NCBI RefSeq assembly: GCF_003112535.1
Contig: NZ_BEWA01000013.1
Coordinates: forward strand, 283,356-347,355
Length of the DNA stretch: 64,000 nt
Reading direction: 5' to 3'
Source of the DNA: Streptomyces rishiriensis
GTDB lineage: Bacteria > Actinomycetota > Actinomycetes > Streptomycetales > Streptomycetaceae
The notes under the pieces are model-generated. The model saw only the letters and a program-made list of their open reading frames with translations, was not told the DNA's origin and did no database searches. Every line of letters begins with the position of its first letter. Within the stretch, counting starts at the first letter, position 1. Both the position numbers and the translations under genes were made by a program. This document shows, one piece after another, positions 1 to 9,023 of the stretch.

Positions 1-1271
1 TGCTGGCCGGCGGCGGCAAGACGATGGAGGGCGAGGAGAAGGCGAGCGAGGAGCAGCTCAAGGACGTCCCCGCGGCCGCCCTCGCGGAGGCCGAGCGCCC
101 GCTCATCGGCACCGCCGAGGAGAACGGCGTCATCGACCCCGACGTCCTGTGGTCCTGCACCACCTGCGGCGCCTGCGTCGAGCAGTGCCCCGTGGACATC
201 GAGCACGTCGACCACATCGTCGACATGCGCCGCTACCAGGTGATGATCGAGTCCGCGTTCCCGTCCGAGGCGGGCACGATGCTCAAGAACCTGGAGAAGA
301 AGGGCAACCCCTGGGGCCTGGCCAAGAAGCAGCGCCTGGAGTGGCTGAAGGAAGTCGACTTCGAGGTGCCGGTCGTCGGCCAGGACATCGAGGACCTGAC
401 CGAGGTCGAGTACCTGTACTGGGTCGGCTGCGCGGGCGCCCTGGAGGACCGCGCCAAGAAGACCACCAAGGCCTTCGCCGAGCTGCTGCACATCGCGGGC
501 GTCAAGTTCGCGATCATGGGCGGCGACGAGAAGTGCACCGGTGACTCCGCCCGCCGCCTCGGCAACGAGCCCCTGTTCCAGGAGCTCGGCATGGAGAACG
601 TCATGGCGCTGAACATGGCGTTCGGCGAGGAGCTGGACGACGACGGCAAGGTCGTGCCGGAGTCCGCCAAGCCGAAGTCGGCGAAGAAGATCGTCGCCAC
701 CTGCCCGCACTGCCTCAACACCATCGGCAACGAGTACCCGCAGCTCGGCGGCGACTACGAGGTCATCCACCACACCCAGCTGCTCCAGCACCTGGTGGAC
801 GAGGGCAGGCTGATCCCGGTCACCCCGGTCGAGGGCATCATCACCTACCACGACCCCTGCTACCTGGGCCGGCACAACAAGATCTACACCCCGCCACGCG
901 ACATCATCGCGAGCGTCCCCGGTCTGCGGAACGAGGAGATGCACCGCCACAAGGAGCGCGGCTTCTGCTGCGGCGCCGGCGGCGCGCGGATGTGGATGGA
1001 GGAGCGGATCGGCAAGCGCATCAACAACGAGCGCGTCGACGAAGCCCTCTCCGTCAACCCCGACATCGTCTCGACGGCCTGCCCGTTCTGCCTCGTCATG
1101 CTGACCGACTCGGTCAACGGCAAGAAGAACGAAGGCAAGGCCAAGGAGTCCATCCAGGTCGTGGACGTCTCCCAGCTCCTGCTGGAGTCGGTCAAGACCC
1201 CGGTCGACGACGAGCCCCCCGCTGGCGAGGCGCAGACCGAGAGCGAGCCGGAGCCGCAGCCGGTGAAGTAA
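1..1271 (+). CDS. Fe-S oxidoreductase (heterodisulfide reductase/GlpC type), 5' partial
   Basis: The reading frame is open from base 3, so the start lies upstream of the window. About 423 C-terminal residues are visible. A [4Fe-4S] motif CTTCGACVEQCP is followed by two cysteine-rich CCG-type domains, seen as CPHC, DPCYLGRHN, GFCCGAGGARMW and a late ACPFC. This is the layout of (Fe-S)-binding proteins that pass electrons between a membrane or flavin partner and thiol or quinone acceptors. The tail is Glu/Pro-rich and probably disordered. The true partner cannot be read here. A hairpin terminator follows directly, so this gene ends its transcript. Confidence 0.88.
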   Translation, partial: LAGGGKTMEGEEKASEEQLKDVPAAALAEAERPLIGTAEENGVIDPDVLWSCTTCGACVEQCPVDIEHVDHIVDMRRYQVMIESAFPSEAGTMLKNLEKKGNPWGLAKKQRLEWLKEVDFEVPVVGQDIEDLTEVEYLYWVGCAGALEDRAKKTTKAFAELLHIAGVKFAIMGGDEKCTGDSARRLGNEPLFQELGMENVMALNMAFGEELDDDGKVVPESAKPKSAKKIVATCPHCLNTIGNEYPQLGGDYEVIHHTQLLQHLVDEGRLIPVTPVEGIITYHDPCYLGRHNKIYTPPRDIIASVPGLRNEEMHRHKERGFCCGAGGARMWMEERIGKRINNERVDEALSVNPDIVSTACPFCLVMLTDSVNGKKNEGKAKESIQVVDVSQLLLESVKTPVDDEPPAGEAQTESEPEPQPVK

Positions 1272-1286
1272 CCCGAACGGCCGTAC

Positions 1287-1323
1287 CGTCGCCCCCGTGT
1301 CCCAGCCGGACGCGGGGGCGACG
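1287..1323 (+). terminator. hairpin terminator after the Fe-S oxidoreductase
   Basis: An 11-base perfect stem (cgtcgcccccg with cgggggcgacg) starts 16 bases after the stop codon. There is no strong T-run, as is common in Streptomyces. Confidence 0.7.
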
Positions 1324-1559
1324 CCGTTCTCCGGCCGCCCCCGCCCCTCCCCCGCGTCGCCCGTGCCTCGCCCGCGCCTCGCCTCTATGGCACTCCCCTG
1401 GGACACATGACCAGGGCAACGCCCCTAGGACACGCCCCTGAACAACCACCGATTCCAGCACTGTTGCTCCCCTTAGGGGATGTCACAGCTCGGCAGCAAA
1501 GCCGTGCGCGAACGGCGGCCCCGGCACGCCATTCGGCAGGACCAGGTACGTTCGAAGGC

Positions 1560-2588
1560 GTGGCTGGATTCAGGATCGGACGCGGCGGCCGGGACAACCG
1601 TGCCCCGCAAACGCGACCGCAACACCCTCCGTACGGGCAGCAGGCGCCCCAGGGACCGTCGCGGCCCTCGGGGCCGTCGGGCCCCTCAGGACCGTCGGGT
1701 CCCTCGGGGCCGTCGTACGGCTACCCGTCTGCCCAGCAGCCGTACCCGCCGCAGCGGCCGCAGTACGGCGGTGCGGGCGGCGGCCAGTGGCCGCAGGCGA
1801 ACGGCGGCGGTCACGGCGGCCGCAACGGCGACGAGCCGGAGTACTTCGGCGGCGACGCCCCCTACGGCGCGCCCGGTCGTCCCGGCGCTCCCGGCGCAGG
1901 CGCTCAGGGAGGCGTCCCGTACGACCCGTACGCCGCGAACAACCCGGGCCACACCCAGGCCTTCTCGATCGACGAGCACAACCAGTACGACCAGTACAAC
2001 CAGGGCGGTACGTACCACGCCGGCTCGGCCCCGGCCGGCCCCGTCGGCCCGCGCCTGCACTGGAAGGAACTGATCAAGGGCATCGTCCTCGCCCCCCAGC
2101 AGACCTTCCTGCGGATGCGGGACTACACGATGTGGGGCCCCGCCCTCGTCGTCACGTTCCTCTACGGCCTGCTCGCCGTGTTCGGCTTCGACGGCGCACG
2201 CAAGGACGCGATCAACGCGACCCTGTCCAACGCCATCCCGATCGTCCTGACGACGGCCGTCGCGATGGTGCTGAGCTCCTTCATCCTGGGCGTGGTCACC
2301 CACACGCTGGCCCGGCAGCTGGGCGGAGACGGCGCCTGGCAGCCCACGGTCGGCCTCTCCATGCTGATCATGTCCCTCACGGACGCGCCGCGCCTCGTCT
2401 TCGCGATGTTCTTCGGCGGCGACGCCTCATTCGTACAGCTGCTGGGCTGGGCGACTTGGGTGGCGGCCGGCGCCCTCCTCACCCTGATGGTCAGCCGCTC
2501 CCACGACCTGCCGTGGCCGAAGGCGCTGGGCGCGTCGTCGATCCAGCTGATCGCCCTGCTGTCGATCGTGAAGCTGGGCACGTTCTAG
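1560..2588 (+). CDS. Yip1-family integral membrane protein with Gly/Pro/Gln-rich N-terminus
   Basis: The 342-residue product starts at GTG 1560 (VAGFRIGRGG), preceded by a gaagg ribosome site; the frame stays open further upstream without a plausible start context. Residues 1 to about 165 are low-complexity, rich in Pro, Gly, Ser and Gln, with a tandem GPS run near residue 35. The C-terminal part has about five hydrophobic segments in a Yip1-like domain (LHWKELIKGIVLAP then YTMWGPALVVTFLYG). Family members sit in the membrane; their biochemical role in actinomycetes is not established. A strong terminator follows. Confidence 0.8.
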   Translation: MAGFRIGRGGRDNRAPQTRPQHPPYGQQAPQGPSRPSGPSGPSGPSGPSGPSYGYPSAQQPYPPQRPQYGGAGGGQWPQANGGGHGGRNGDEPEYFGGDAPYGAPGRPGAPGAGAQGGVPYDPYAANNPGHTQAFSIDEHNQYDQYNQGGTYHAGSAPAGPVGPRLHWKELIKGIVLAPQQTFLRMRDYTMWGPALVVTFLYGLLAVFGFDGARKDAINATLSNAIPIVLTTAVAMVLSSFILGVVTHTLARQLGGDGAWQPTVGLSMLIMSLTDAPRLVFAMFFGGDASFVQLLGWATWVAAGALLTLMVSRSHDLPWPKALGASSIQLIALLSIVKLGTF

Positions 2589-2630
2589 CAACAGGCGGCC
2601 AGCCGGTTCGTCAGCAGGCACGCACACGAG

Positions 2631-2664
2631 AGGGCCCCCGGGGACGACCGCCTCCGGGGGCCTT
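2631..2664 (+). terminator. intrinsic terminator after the Yip1-family gene
   Basis: A GC-rich hairpin (agggcccccgg ... ccgggggcct) is followed by a short T-run, 43 bases after the stop codon. Confidence 0.8.
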
Positions 2665-2690
2665 TCACCTGCTGAGTTCCGAGCACTGAG

Positions 2691-2760
2691 CTGGACTGGA
2701 CCGGACCGGGCTGGACCGGGCTGGACTGGACCGGGCTGGGCTGGGCCGGGCTGGGCTGGG
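2691..2760. repeat. degenerate 5-10-base tandem repeat (ggctgg/gactgga)
   Basis: Seventy bases made of imperfect ctggactgga, ccgggctgga and ctggg units fill the gap between the convergent Yip1 and phosphoribosyltransferase genes. It looks like slippage-prone filler DNA. Confidence 0.75.
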
Positions 2761-2773
2761 TCAGAGCACTGAG

Positions 2774-3325
2774 TCAAAGTGCTTCGCTGGACGGTGTGAC
2801 CGGCTCCCCGGACCTGCGCACCACAGGCAGCACGCTCCAGGGGAAGTTGATCCAGTCGTCGGTGCGCTTCCACACGTACTCGCACTTCACGAGCGACTGC
2901 GACTTCTCGTAGACGACGGCGCTGCGCACCTCCGCGACGGCGTCCAGGCAGAAGTCGCGCACCAGCTTCAGCGTCTTGCCCGTGTCGGCGACGTCGTCCG
3001 TGATGAGGACCTTCTTGGCGGAGAAGTCGACCACGTCGGGAACGGGCGCGAGCATGACGGGCATGTCCAGCGTGGTCCCGACACCGGTATAGAACTCCAC
3101 ATTCACCAGGTGGATGTTCTTGCAGTCCAGGGCGTAGGCGAGCCCGCCGGCGACGAAGACGCCGCCGCGGGCGATGCTGAGGATGACATCGGGGACGTAC
3201 CCGTCGTCGGCGACGGCCTGCGCGAGCTCGCGGACGGCCGTCCCGAACTGCTCGTACGTGAGATTCTCCCGCGCCGGATCCGCGCTGCCGTCCGCCGTGC
3301 CACCGTCGTTCACGCCGCTGGTCAC
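2774..3325 (-). CDS. phosphoribosyltransferase (purine/xanthine PRT-like)
   Basis: The 183-residue protein has the type I PRTase fold signature: a PRPP-binding loop KVLITDDVADTGKTL and an upstream VILSIARGGVFVAGGLA segment that fits the pyrophosphate loop. It would transfer a phosphoribosyl group from PRPP to a purine base (salvage); the base cannot be set from sequence. The ATG overlaps the stop codon of dcd by four bases (ATGA), so the two are translationally coupled in a nucleotide-metabolism operon. The first 20 residues are poorly ordered in appearance. Confidence 0.85.
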   Translation of the reverse strand: MTSGVNDGGTADGSADPARENLTYEQFGTAVRELAQAVADDGYVPDVILSIARGGVFVAGGLAYALDCKNIHLVNVEFYTGVGTTLDMPVMLAPVPDVVDFSAKKVLITDDVADTGKTLKLVRDFCLDAVAEVRSAVVYEKSQSLVKCEYVWKRTDDWINFPWSVLPVVRRSGEPVTPSSEAL

Positions 3326-3897
3326 ACCTGGGTCCGGTGGAAGTTCATGAAGGACCGGGAGGCCGTCGGACCGCGCTGGCCCTGGTACCTGGATCCGTAC
3401 CGCTCACTGCCGTACGGCGACTCGGCGGGCGAGGTCAGCCGGAACATGCACAGCTGGCCGATCTTCATCCCGGGCCAGAGCTTGATCGGCAGGGTGGCGA
3501 GGTTGGACAGTTCGAGCGTCACATGCCCGGAGAACCCGGGGTCGATGAACCCGGCGGTGGAGTGGGTGACCAGTCCGAGCCGTCCGAGCGAGCTCTTGCC
3601 CTCCAGTCGGGAGGCGAGGTCGTCGGGAAGCGAGATGACCTCGTACGTGGAGGCGAGCACGAACTCCCCGGGGTGGAGGATGAACGGCTCGTCGCCCTCG
3701 GGCTCCACGAGCCGGGTCAGGTCGCTCTGCTCGACGGAGGGGTCGATGTGCGGGTACCGGTGATTCTCGAACACCCGGAAGTACCGGTCGAGCCGGACAT
3801 CGATGCTCGACGGCTGCACCATGGATTCGTCGTAGGGATCGATCCGTACGCGTCCGGAGTCGATCTCGGCCCGGATGTCCTTGTCTGAGAGAAGCAC
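3322..3897 (-). CDS. dcd: dCTP deaminase
   Basis: Deaminates dCTP to dUTP, feeding dTMP synthesis. The 191-residue product starts at GTG 3897 (MLLSDKDIRAEI), the start that gives the normal family length. Diagnostic segments are VQPSSIDVRLD, the trimer active-site stretch LEGKSSLGRLGLVTHSTAG, and the C-terminal GSRYQGQRGPTASR. The frame is open upstream but the extra residues are not family-like. It is the first gene of a two-gene operon with the phosphoribosyltransferase (ATGA overlap). Confidence 0.96.
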   Translation of the reverse strand: MLLSDKDIRAEIDSGRVRIDPYDESMVQPSSIDVRLDRYFRVFENHRYPHIDPSVEQSDLTRLVEPEGDEPFILHPGEFVLASTYEVISLPDDLASRLEGKSSLGRLGLVTHSTAGFIDPGFSGHVTLELSNLATLPIKLWPGMKIGQLCMFRLTSPAESPYGSERYGSRYQGQRGPTASRSFMNFHRTQV

Positions 3898-4001
3898 GCC
3901 CCGAGGATACGCAAGGCGCGCGGAGCCACCACAATCGGACGACTCCACGCGCCGAACCGCGAGTGCGTCGGTCCCCTGGCGGGGCGACCGCCGCCTGACG
4001 G

Positions 4002-4193
4002 CTACCGCTCCCCCGCGGCCACCGCTTCCTCGCGGTGATGCCGGTCGAGGGTCACCGGTACGGCGTTGCGCAACCGGGCGCAACGAGGACACCGTACGAG
4101 CCGCCCGGGACCGAGCCGCAAGGCCTGCTGCATCGGGAACGAAGCGGTGCTGAACACGTGCCCATCGGCACAACGGACGACGGTGCGCTCCAT
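4002..4193 (-). CDS. small Cys-containing protein (putative zinc ribbon)
   Basis: A 63-residue protein from ATG 4193 (MERTVVRCADGHVFSTASF); an ATG at 4217 is an alternative start. The C-x-D-G-H-V-F segment and the later RCPRCARLR pair could hold one zinc ion. Short proteins of this pattern recur in Streptomyces as conserved hypotheticals; function unknown. It reads in the same direction as dcd but ends 104 bases upstream of it. Confidence 0.6.
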   Translation of the reverse strand: MERTVVRCADGHVFSTASFPMQQALRLGPGRLVRCPRCARLRNAVPVTLDRHHREEAVAAGER

Positions 4194-4468
4194 CAAGTCC
4201 TGTAGTCCCTTCCCCAAGAGCCGCGTCCGGCTGCTGCTCGCCGGACGCTGAAGGCCACATTACGGGACGAACAGGACGACCTCCCCGGCGGCACTCCGAC
4301 CCCGCCCGACCCCGCTTCCACCGCACCACCGTACGCCCCAACTCCAGCCCCGTGTAGCCGGAATCCCTCCCCTTGAAACGCACTCAGGCCTCAGGGCTTC
4401 AACGCCCGAGGCCTGGCATGAGGTAGAGTGACGGAGCGTTCCGACACCGGCCGTGACCGGCGTCTTAC

Positions 4469-4539
4469 GCGGGTGTAGTTTAATGGTAGAACATCAGCTT
4501 CCCAAGCTGAGAGCGCGAGTTCGATTCTCGTCACCCGCT
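4469..4539 (+). tRNA. tRNA-Gly (anticodon CCC)
   Basis: Full cloverleaf by eye: acceptor arm GCGGGTG pairs with CACCCGC, anticodon stem TCAGC/GCTGA encloses loop TTCCCAA (anticodon CCC, reads GGG), T-arm GCGAG/CTCGT with loop TTCGATT. CCA is not encoded. Its 3' half is duplicated exactly at 22897-22940 and partly at 25223-25241, marking it as the integration target of mobile elements. Confidence 0.95.
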
Positions 4540-4540
4540 C
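4497..4540 (+). repeat. attL-like sequence: 3' half of tRNA-Gly
   Basis: These 44 bases (anticodon stem to discriminator plus one) recur exactly at 22897-22940, 18,400 bases downstream. An identity block running from the anticodon loop to the 3' end of a tRNA is the classic attachment site of tyrosine-recombinase integrative elements. Confidence 0.82.
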
Positions 4541-4547
4541 TTCTCGA

Positions 4548-4572
4548 AGCCCCAGGCCAGTGGCCTGGGGCT
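4548..4572 (+). terminator. terminator of tRNA-Gly
   Basis: A perfect 11-base stem (agccccaggcc / ggcctggggct) with a 3-base loop, 8 bases after the tRNA. The following 266 bases to the serine hydrolase stop hold no convincing gene. Confidence 0.85.
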
Positions 4573-4838
4573 TATGTATTGGTGGGGTCTTTCGGCGCCG
4601 TTTCGGCAGGTGGAGCCTGGGAGGATCGGGCACGCGGAGGGCACGAACTCCCGGGGCATGTCGCAGAGCCGGCCGGCGGGAAGTCGCAGACCGCCGATGT
4701 TGCTCGAAGGGTCGGCACGCTCGCCGGTGAAGCCCTCAGCTTGCCGTTCACCCGACGAGACCGCTCGGCGTCGTGTGCCGACATCAGGAGGAGCGGCCGG
4801 GCGTGGGGTGGCCCGGCCGCGTGCCCGCACCGTTCGGG

Positions 4839-6083
4839 TCAGTTCGTGGCCGGGACCAAGGTGCCGAAGGAGGCGGCAGCGATCTGCTGGACGTAGCGAA
4901 TCTCGGCGCCGTTGAGGTTGGTCGGATTGAGGGAGTAAACGATCTTACGGGAGAGGTCGCGGGTGGCGAACGCGCCGCTGGTGTAGCCGGGGCGGGAGCC
5001 GGTCTTGCCCCAGACCACGACACAGTTGGATGCCTTCACCCTCATGATGCCCATGGTCATGCAGGCACGGCCGGCGTCGGCCTCGGTGCGGCACTGGCTG
5101 CTGTGGAAGCTGGGGACGTCGGGGACGGTGAAGAGCTCGGCCTGCTGGGCCGGCGGGAGGAAACGGCCACGGAAGAGAGCGGTCATGAAACGGTCGAGGT
5201 CGGCTGGAGTGGAGATCATGCCGCCCTCGGCCCAGGGCCAGGGGCTCTGCTCCGTGACGTCCACCTGATGCACGGTGCCGTCCGAAGACGTGACCGTCAG
5301 GTAGCCGTGGGAGTGCGGGCCGGGCAGGCGCGGGTCGTCGGCATCGGGGACTCGGGTGTCGTGCAGTCCCAGGGGCTCGGTGATCCGAGACCGCACCTCG
5401 TGGGCGAAGGCGTGCCCTGTGATCTTCTCGACAAGGAGGCCGGCGACGTAGTAGTTCATCCCGTTGTACTGCTGCGCGGCGCCCGGCGCGAACTGCATCG
5501 GCTGCCCTGCCATCAGGTCGATCACCTGCTGCGGTGTGAAGCTCTTGAGACGGTTGGCGGCGAACCATTCGGGACTGCCGTCGCCGAAGTCGGGGCTGTC
5601 GGCAGCGCGAGGCAGGCCACTGGTGTGGTTGAGCAACTGGCCGACCGTGACCGGCGGTAGGCCGACGGGAAGGGCCCCCGGCAGGTACTGCTGGACCGGC
5701 TTGTCCAGGTCGATCCGGTGCTCGGCAGCGAGTTGGAGAACGATTGTGGCGGTGAAGACCTTGGAAATGCTGCCGATCCGGATGTGCGCGTCGGGTGGAA
5801 CGCCCTGACGCGTCTCCAGGTCACCCACGCCGGAGGTGCCCGACCAGTGACCTGCGCGACCGGTGATCCGCAGTAGCGCACCGGTGACATCCGCGGCCGG
5901 CAGACCACCGATGGCTGCCCGAAGCTCGGCCGGGTCGAGCCGGGGAAGTGGCGCGGCGGACACAGGCGCCGGAGCCGCAGTGGCAGCAGAGGCCGGTACG
6001 GCCGTACTCGCGGCCAGGGCGACCAGCACAGCGCCGGACGCGACCAGGGCGGACCAACGGGGTCGAGAGAGGGAGCAGTTCAC
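4839..6083 (-). CDS. secreted serine hydrolase, beta-lactamase/D-Ala-D-Ala carboxypeptidase family
   Basis: The 414-residue protein starts at GTG 6083. Residues 1-33 form a signal peptide ending ASA. Class C-type motifs: SxxK as S105-I-S-K108, and KTG at about 360-362. The middle motif, usually Y-S/A-N, reads Y206-N-G here, with Asn shifted by one, which may change activity. By family it would act outside the cell on cell-wall peptides or small esters/amides; substrate unknown. It is the first gene inside the tRNA-Gly island. Confidence 0.85.
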   Translation of the reverse strand: MNCSLSRPRWSALVASGAVLVALAASTAVPASAATAAPAPVSAAPLPRLDPAELRAAIGGLPAADVTGALLRITGRAGHWSGTSGVGDLETRQGVPPDAHIRIGSISKVFTATIVLQLAAEHRIDLDKPVQQYLPGALPVGLPPVTVGQLLNHTSGLPRAADSPDFGDGSPEWFAANRLKSFTPQQVIDLMAGQPMQFAPGAAQQYNGMNYYVAGLLVEKITGHAFAHEVRSRITEPLGLHDTRVPDADDPRLPGPHSHGYLTVTSSDGTVHQVDVTEQSPWPWAEGGMISTPADLDRFMTALFRGRFLPPAQQAELFTVPDVPSFHSSQCRTEADAGRACMTMGIMRVKASNCVVVWGKTGSRPGYTSGAFATRDLSRKIVYSLNPTNLNGAEIRYVQQIAAASFGTLVPATN

Positions 6084-6557
6084 AGGGAGACTCTCCGAAG
6101 TGGTGGCGGTGAGACCGGCGATCGAACGGCCCTGCGACGAGTCTCTTCCGGCCCAGCAGCCCGGCTCATCAGGGAACGTCCCTGAGCGAACCCTGACCGC
6201 ACCCCGACAGCTGAGGGGGGCAGGCGCGGGCGCGGACCGGCCGATGGTGCACGAAGACCGTCGGCGCGTCACGGTGCCCGGTTACCCGCCGGAGTGTGCG
6301 GCGTCTGCCCCCACCCCACCCCCACCGCAGGCCGGTTCGGTTTTCGGCGTCCGTCGCTGACGCCTTTTCATCTCATCCGACCCGTTATTGCACAGCTGTG
6401 ACAGCGAGCGCACAGCTCCGTCATCCGCTGTGGGAAGACTCCTCTCATCGCGAGGGGCAGCGTGCCGAGCGGACCGGTTCGGTTCCGGTTCCGGGGACGG
6501 CAGGCGATTCCCGCGAGACTCTCATCGCAGCGACATGCACACCCTGGGGGAACCTCG
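6084..6557. promoter_or_regulatory. divergent intergenic region with a 17-base palindrome
   Basis: 474 bases separate the divergent serine hydrolase and beta-propeller genes. At 6169-6185 there is a perfect palindrome, TCAGGGA-ACG-TCCCTGA, 86 bases upstream of the hydrolase start, a plausible operator. The rest shows no gene or repeat. Confidence 0.45.
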
Positions 6558-7535
6558 ATGTCCGCTCGTAACCGCCGGAGCACCGCAGCCGTCGTCACGG
6601 CGAGTGCCGCCGCACTCCTCACCCTGTGCGGCGCCGCCGCCACCGCCATGGCCGCTCCGTCCTCCGGCGGTGACGCCAAGGGTGGCGCCGCGATGGTCGC
6701 CGCGGCCGCGTCGGGCCACACGCTCACCGTGCCCAGGGGACTGACCATCAGCAACGGCACCCGCCACGTCGTCGTCAACGGCAGGTCCGTCGACTTCGGC
6801 ACCGTCGTCCGTGACCTGGCCTGGAACCCCAACGGCAGCAAGGCCGCCTTCATCGACGGGCACGGCAACCTCGTCGTCTCCGACCCCGACGGCAGCCACC
6901 GCGTCACCGTCGCCGCCAACCCGGGCGGGCAGACCTGGTCCCACCCGACCTGGCAGGTGGCCGCCGCCGACCGGACCAACCAGATCCCCGCGAAGAACAA
7001 CCTCATCTTCTCGGCCAAGATCCACGGCAGCACCGTCCTGGAGGGCGTCAAGGCCACCAGCAACCACGGCAGGCCGGCCAGGATCAGCCTGAACGGCGAC
7101 CCGGGCGACGGCAACGTCCCCCAGACCGGCAATACCTGGCCGAATGTCGGCGGCGCCTACGGCTCGGCCGTCTACGAGAACACCGACACCGGCGAGGTCT
7201 ACATCCGCGACGACTACCTGCGGCAGCAGGGCGGCGCGCTGACCAAGGGTTCCGAGCCCGCGCTCTCCCCCGACAACGAGGAGGTCGTCTTCGTCCGCTC
7301 CGTCCACGGACACGACCACCTCTTCGTCGAGGACTTCGGCGGCTCCACCGACATCGTCAAGGACGTCACCCCCAACGCCACCACCGACTACACCGAGCCC
7401 ACCTGGTCGCCCAACGGCAAGACCATCGCCTTCCGCGCCCCCACCGGTACGTACACCATCACGAAGACCGCCCACGGCTTCGGCAAGCCGGTCAAGGTCT
7501 CCCAGCACACCGGCCTGCCCGCCTATCGCGGCTGA
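6558..7535 (+). CDS. secreted TolB/PD40-type beta-propeller protein
   Basis: The 325-residue protein starts at ATG 6558, 5 bases after a ggggg ribosome site. A signal peptide covers about residues 1-33 (AAATAMAAPSS). Propeller repeats can be seen as LAWNPNGSKAAFIDG, ALSPDNEEVVFV and PTWSPNGKTIAFRAP, the D/N-P-x-G-x-x-I-A-F pattern of PD40 blades. Such proteins are binding scaffolds rather than enzymes. Its 3' end overlaps that of the next, opposite gene by 13 bases. Confidence 0.78.
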   Translation: MSARNRRSTAAVVTASAAALLTLCGAAATAMAAPSSGGDAKGGAAMVAAAASGHTLTVPRGLTISNGTRHVVVNGRSVDFGTVVRDLAWNPNGSKAAFIDGHGNLVVSDPDGSHRVTVAANPGGQTWSHPTWQVAAADRTNQIPAKNNLIFSAKIHGSTVLEGVKATSNHGRPARISLNGDPGDGNVPQTGNTWPNVGGAYGSAVYENTDTGEVYIRDDYLRQQGGALTKGSEPALSPDNEEVVFVRSVHGHDHLFVEDFGGSTDIVKDVTPNATTDYTEPTWSPNGKTIAFRAPTGTYTITKTAHGFGKPVKVSQHTGLPAYRG

Positions 7536-8131
7536 CCGCCGCCCAACCGGCCGCCCAGGCGGGCGAGTTCCGCCTGGAGCTCCGGCAGGTGCTGGTCGGC
7601 GGTGTCGTGCGGCAGGTACTCGACCACGTCGAGAAAACGGAACAGGACCTGGGCCTTGGTGACGGCGAACTCGTAGTCGCCGTACCCCACCACGGCGCCC
7701 ATCTCCCCCCGCACGGCGCCCCGGACGACATGCGCGGTCATGTCGTTCGGGCTTTGTGCCGTCAGCCCCCGCCGCGCGTTCGGGCGCGCCAGATACGGGC
7801 AGACCATCGAGGCGTAGAGCATGCACGCGCGGTGCCCCGGAGCCTCCAGGGTCGCCGCCATGTTGCGATACGGCCGCCCCGCGGAGAGCGCCTCGCGGAT
7901 CGCGGCGCTCTCCGCGGCGCCCACCACCCGCCACACCGGCCCTTTGGGCATCAGGGTGTTGCAGACCGAACACAGCCGCTGTTGCGCGCACTCGGCGCTG
8001 CGTCCGTAGTCGGTGAGCGCGAACTGGGGGGCGTCGCCCTCCCACGGGGTGATGGCGGGTACGGGATAGCCACGGCTGTCACGAGGCCTGGCCTCGACGG
8101 TCGCCGGCATGGGAACGGAATCGAATCGCAC
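7523..8131 (-). CDS. conserved hypothetical with CxxC...HxxC zinc-site pattern
   Basis: The 202-residue protein has RLCSVCNTLMPKGPVW near residue 53 and GHRACMLYASMVCPYLARP near 100, a Cys/His arrangement that also appears in hypothetical proteins of actinobacteria and their phages. Probably one structural zinc. No catalytic motif is seen. Function unknown. It is cytoplasmic by appearance (no signal or TM segment). Confidence 0.68.
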   Translation of the reverse strand: MRFDSVPMPATVEARPRDSRGYPVPAITPWEGDAPQFALTDYGRSAECAQQRLCSVCNTLMPKGPVWRVVGAAESAAIREALSAGRPYRNMAATLEAPGHRACMLYASMVCPYLARPNARRGLTAQSPNDMTAHVVRGAVRGEMGAVVGYGDYEFAVTKAQVLFRFLDVVEYLPHDTADQHLPELQAELARLGGRLGGGQPR

Positions 8132-8375
8132 ACCTCATGTTCGCAGGAACTGCTTACGCGGCTTCCCGCTGATCATCTCGTCGAAGGCTCGTCCAGCCCA
8201 AGTCGGCGGAAGGCCGCCGGCGGCAGTGGAAAGAAGAGCCGGGCGGGGCTTGCATTCGCCCTGTGTGCTGGCGGCGTGCTGATCAGCCGGACATGGCGGA
8301 ACGCCCATCCGGTGCTTCACGCCACCGCCATGCCGCAGGCCACTCCCGTGCAGTAGCCTCCCCACGGAGGGTGCC

Positions 8376-8666
8376 ATGACTGGATGGGTCGCTTTGGGAG
8401 CCGGCTGCTTCGTCGTAGCCGTGGGCGTGTTGGCCTTGATCGGTCGGCAGGTCGCACCGCAAGCGCGGTCGCGTAGGTCTGGTTGGGGTCGGATCGCGAT
8501 GGGGGGTGGCTTCGTTCTGGACGGCGGAGCCAGACTTCTCGGCGTTTCATCCGCAGTGGGGTTGGTCGTTTCCGCTGTTGCCCTGGGGCTCGTCGTGTTC
8601 GGTGCGGTGCTTCAGATCAGAGCAGGAGTGTTCGCCAAGGCTCGTCCTGCCGGCGACGTCGATTGA
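8376..8666 (+). CDS. small two-to-three-TM membrane protein
   Basis: 96 residues from ATG 8376 with a good ggaggg site. Hydrophobic segments lie at about 4-24, 45-60 and 62-83, separated by a basic loop (RSRRSGWGR). No family recognised. The 244 bases before it hold no supported gene; a minus-strand peptide there (8135-8377) is noted as rejected. Confidence 0.55.
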   Translation: MTGWVALGAGCFVVAVGVLALIGRQVAPQARSRRSGWGRIAMGGGFVLDGGARLLGVSSAVGLVVSAVALGLVVFGAVLQIRAGVFAKARPAGDVD

Positions 8667-8744
8667 GCGGTGCCTCTCCCGCCGCCCCCTCTGGGCCCTC
8701 CGAGGTCGACGGGCGATGACCGACGACGATCGTCCGGACGCAGG

Positions 8745-9023
8745 TCAGCTGCGGTGTTCGTGGTCCCGGCGGTCCTCGCGCCTCCAGCGCGCCCGGTTCT
8801 GGCGGCTGTAGCGGCGGTCCCACCGGTCCTGACGGTCCCGGCGCTCCCGGTAGTCCCGGTAGTCCTGGAGATCGGAACCGTCGCTGCGGCTCCGGCCTCC
8901 GCCACGATCGCGGCCGTAGTGGGTCACGCCGTAGACCAGCAGCGCTGCGGCCACCCACCAGATGGGGTGAAGGAAGCCGAAGGCGAACAGGGCGCCGATC
9001 AGGACGAGGAGCAGAACGAACAT
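8745..9023 (-). CDS. small membrane protein with charged Arg/Asp tail
   Basis: 92 residues from ATG 9023, with a ggagg site just upstream. Two hydrophobic segments (MFVLLLVLIGALFAFGF and WWVAAALLVYGV) are followed by a repetitive DYRDYRERRDRQDRWDRR tail, highly charged and probably cytoplasmic. This pattern recurs in Streptomyces as an uncharacterised small protein. Confidence 0.7.
   Translation of the reverse strand: MFVLLLVLIGALFAFGFLHPIWWVAAALLVYGVTHYGRDRGGGRSRSDGSDLQDYRDYRERRDRQDRWDRRYSRQNRARWRREDRRDHEHRS

Noticed and set aside
4391..4633. Minus-strand peptide with RVTRIELALSAWE, also seen near 22866-23195
   Set aside because: It is the antisense translation of the tRNA-Gly 3' half; its recurrence only reflects the att copies.
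8135..8377. 80-codon minus-strand frame ending GRAFDEMISGKPRKQFLRT
   Set aside because: The tail looks protein-like and may be a gene remnant, but no start, family or homologous context could be recognised.
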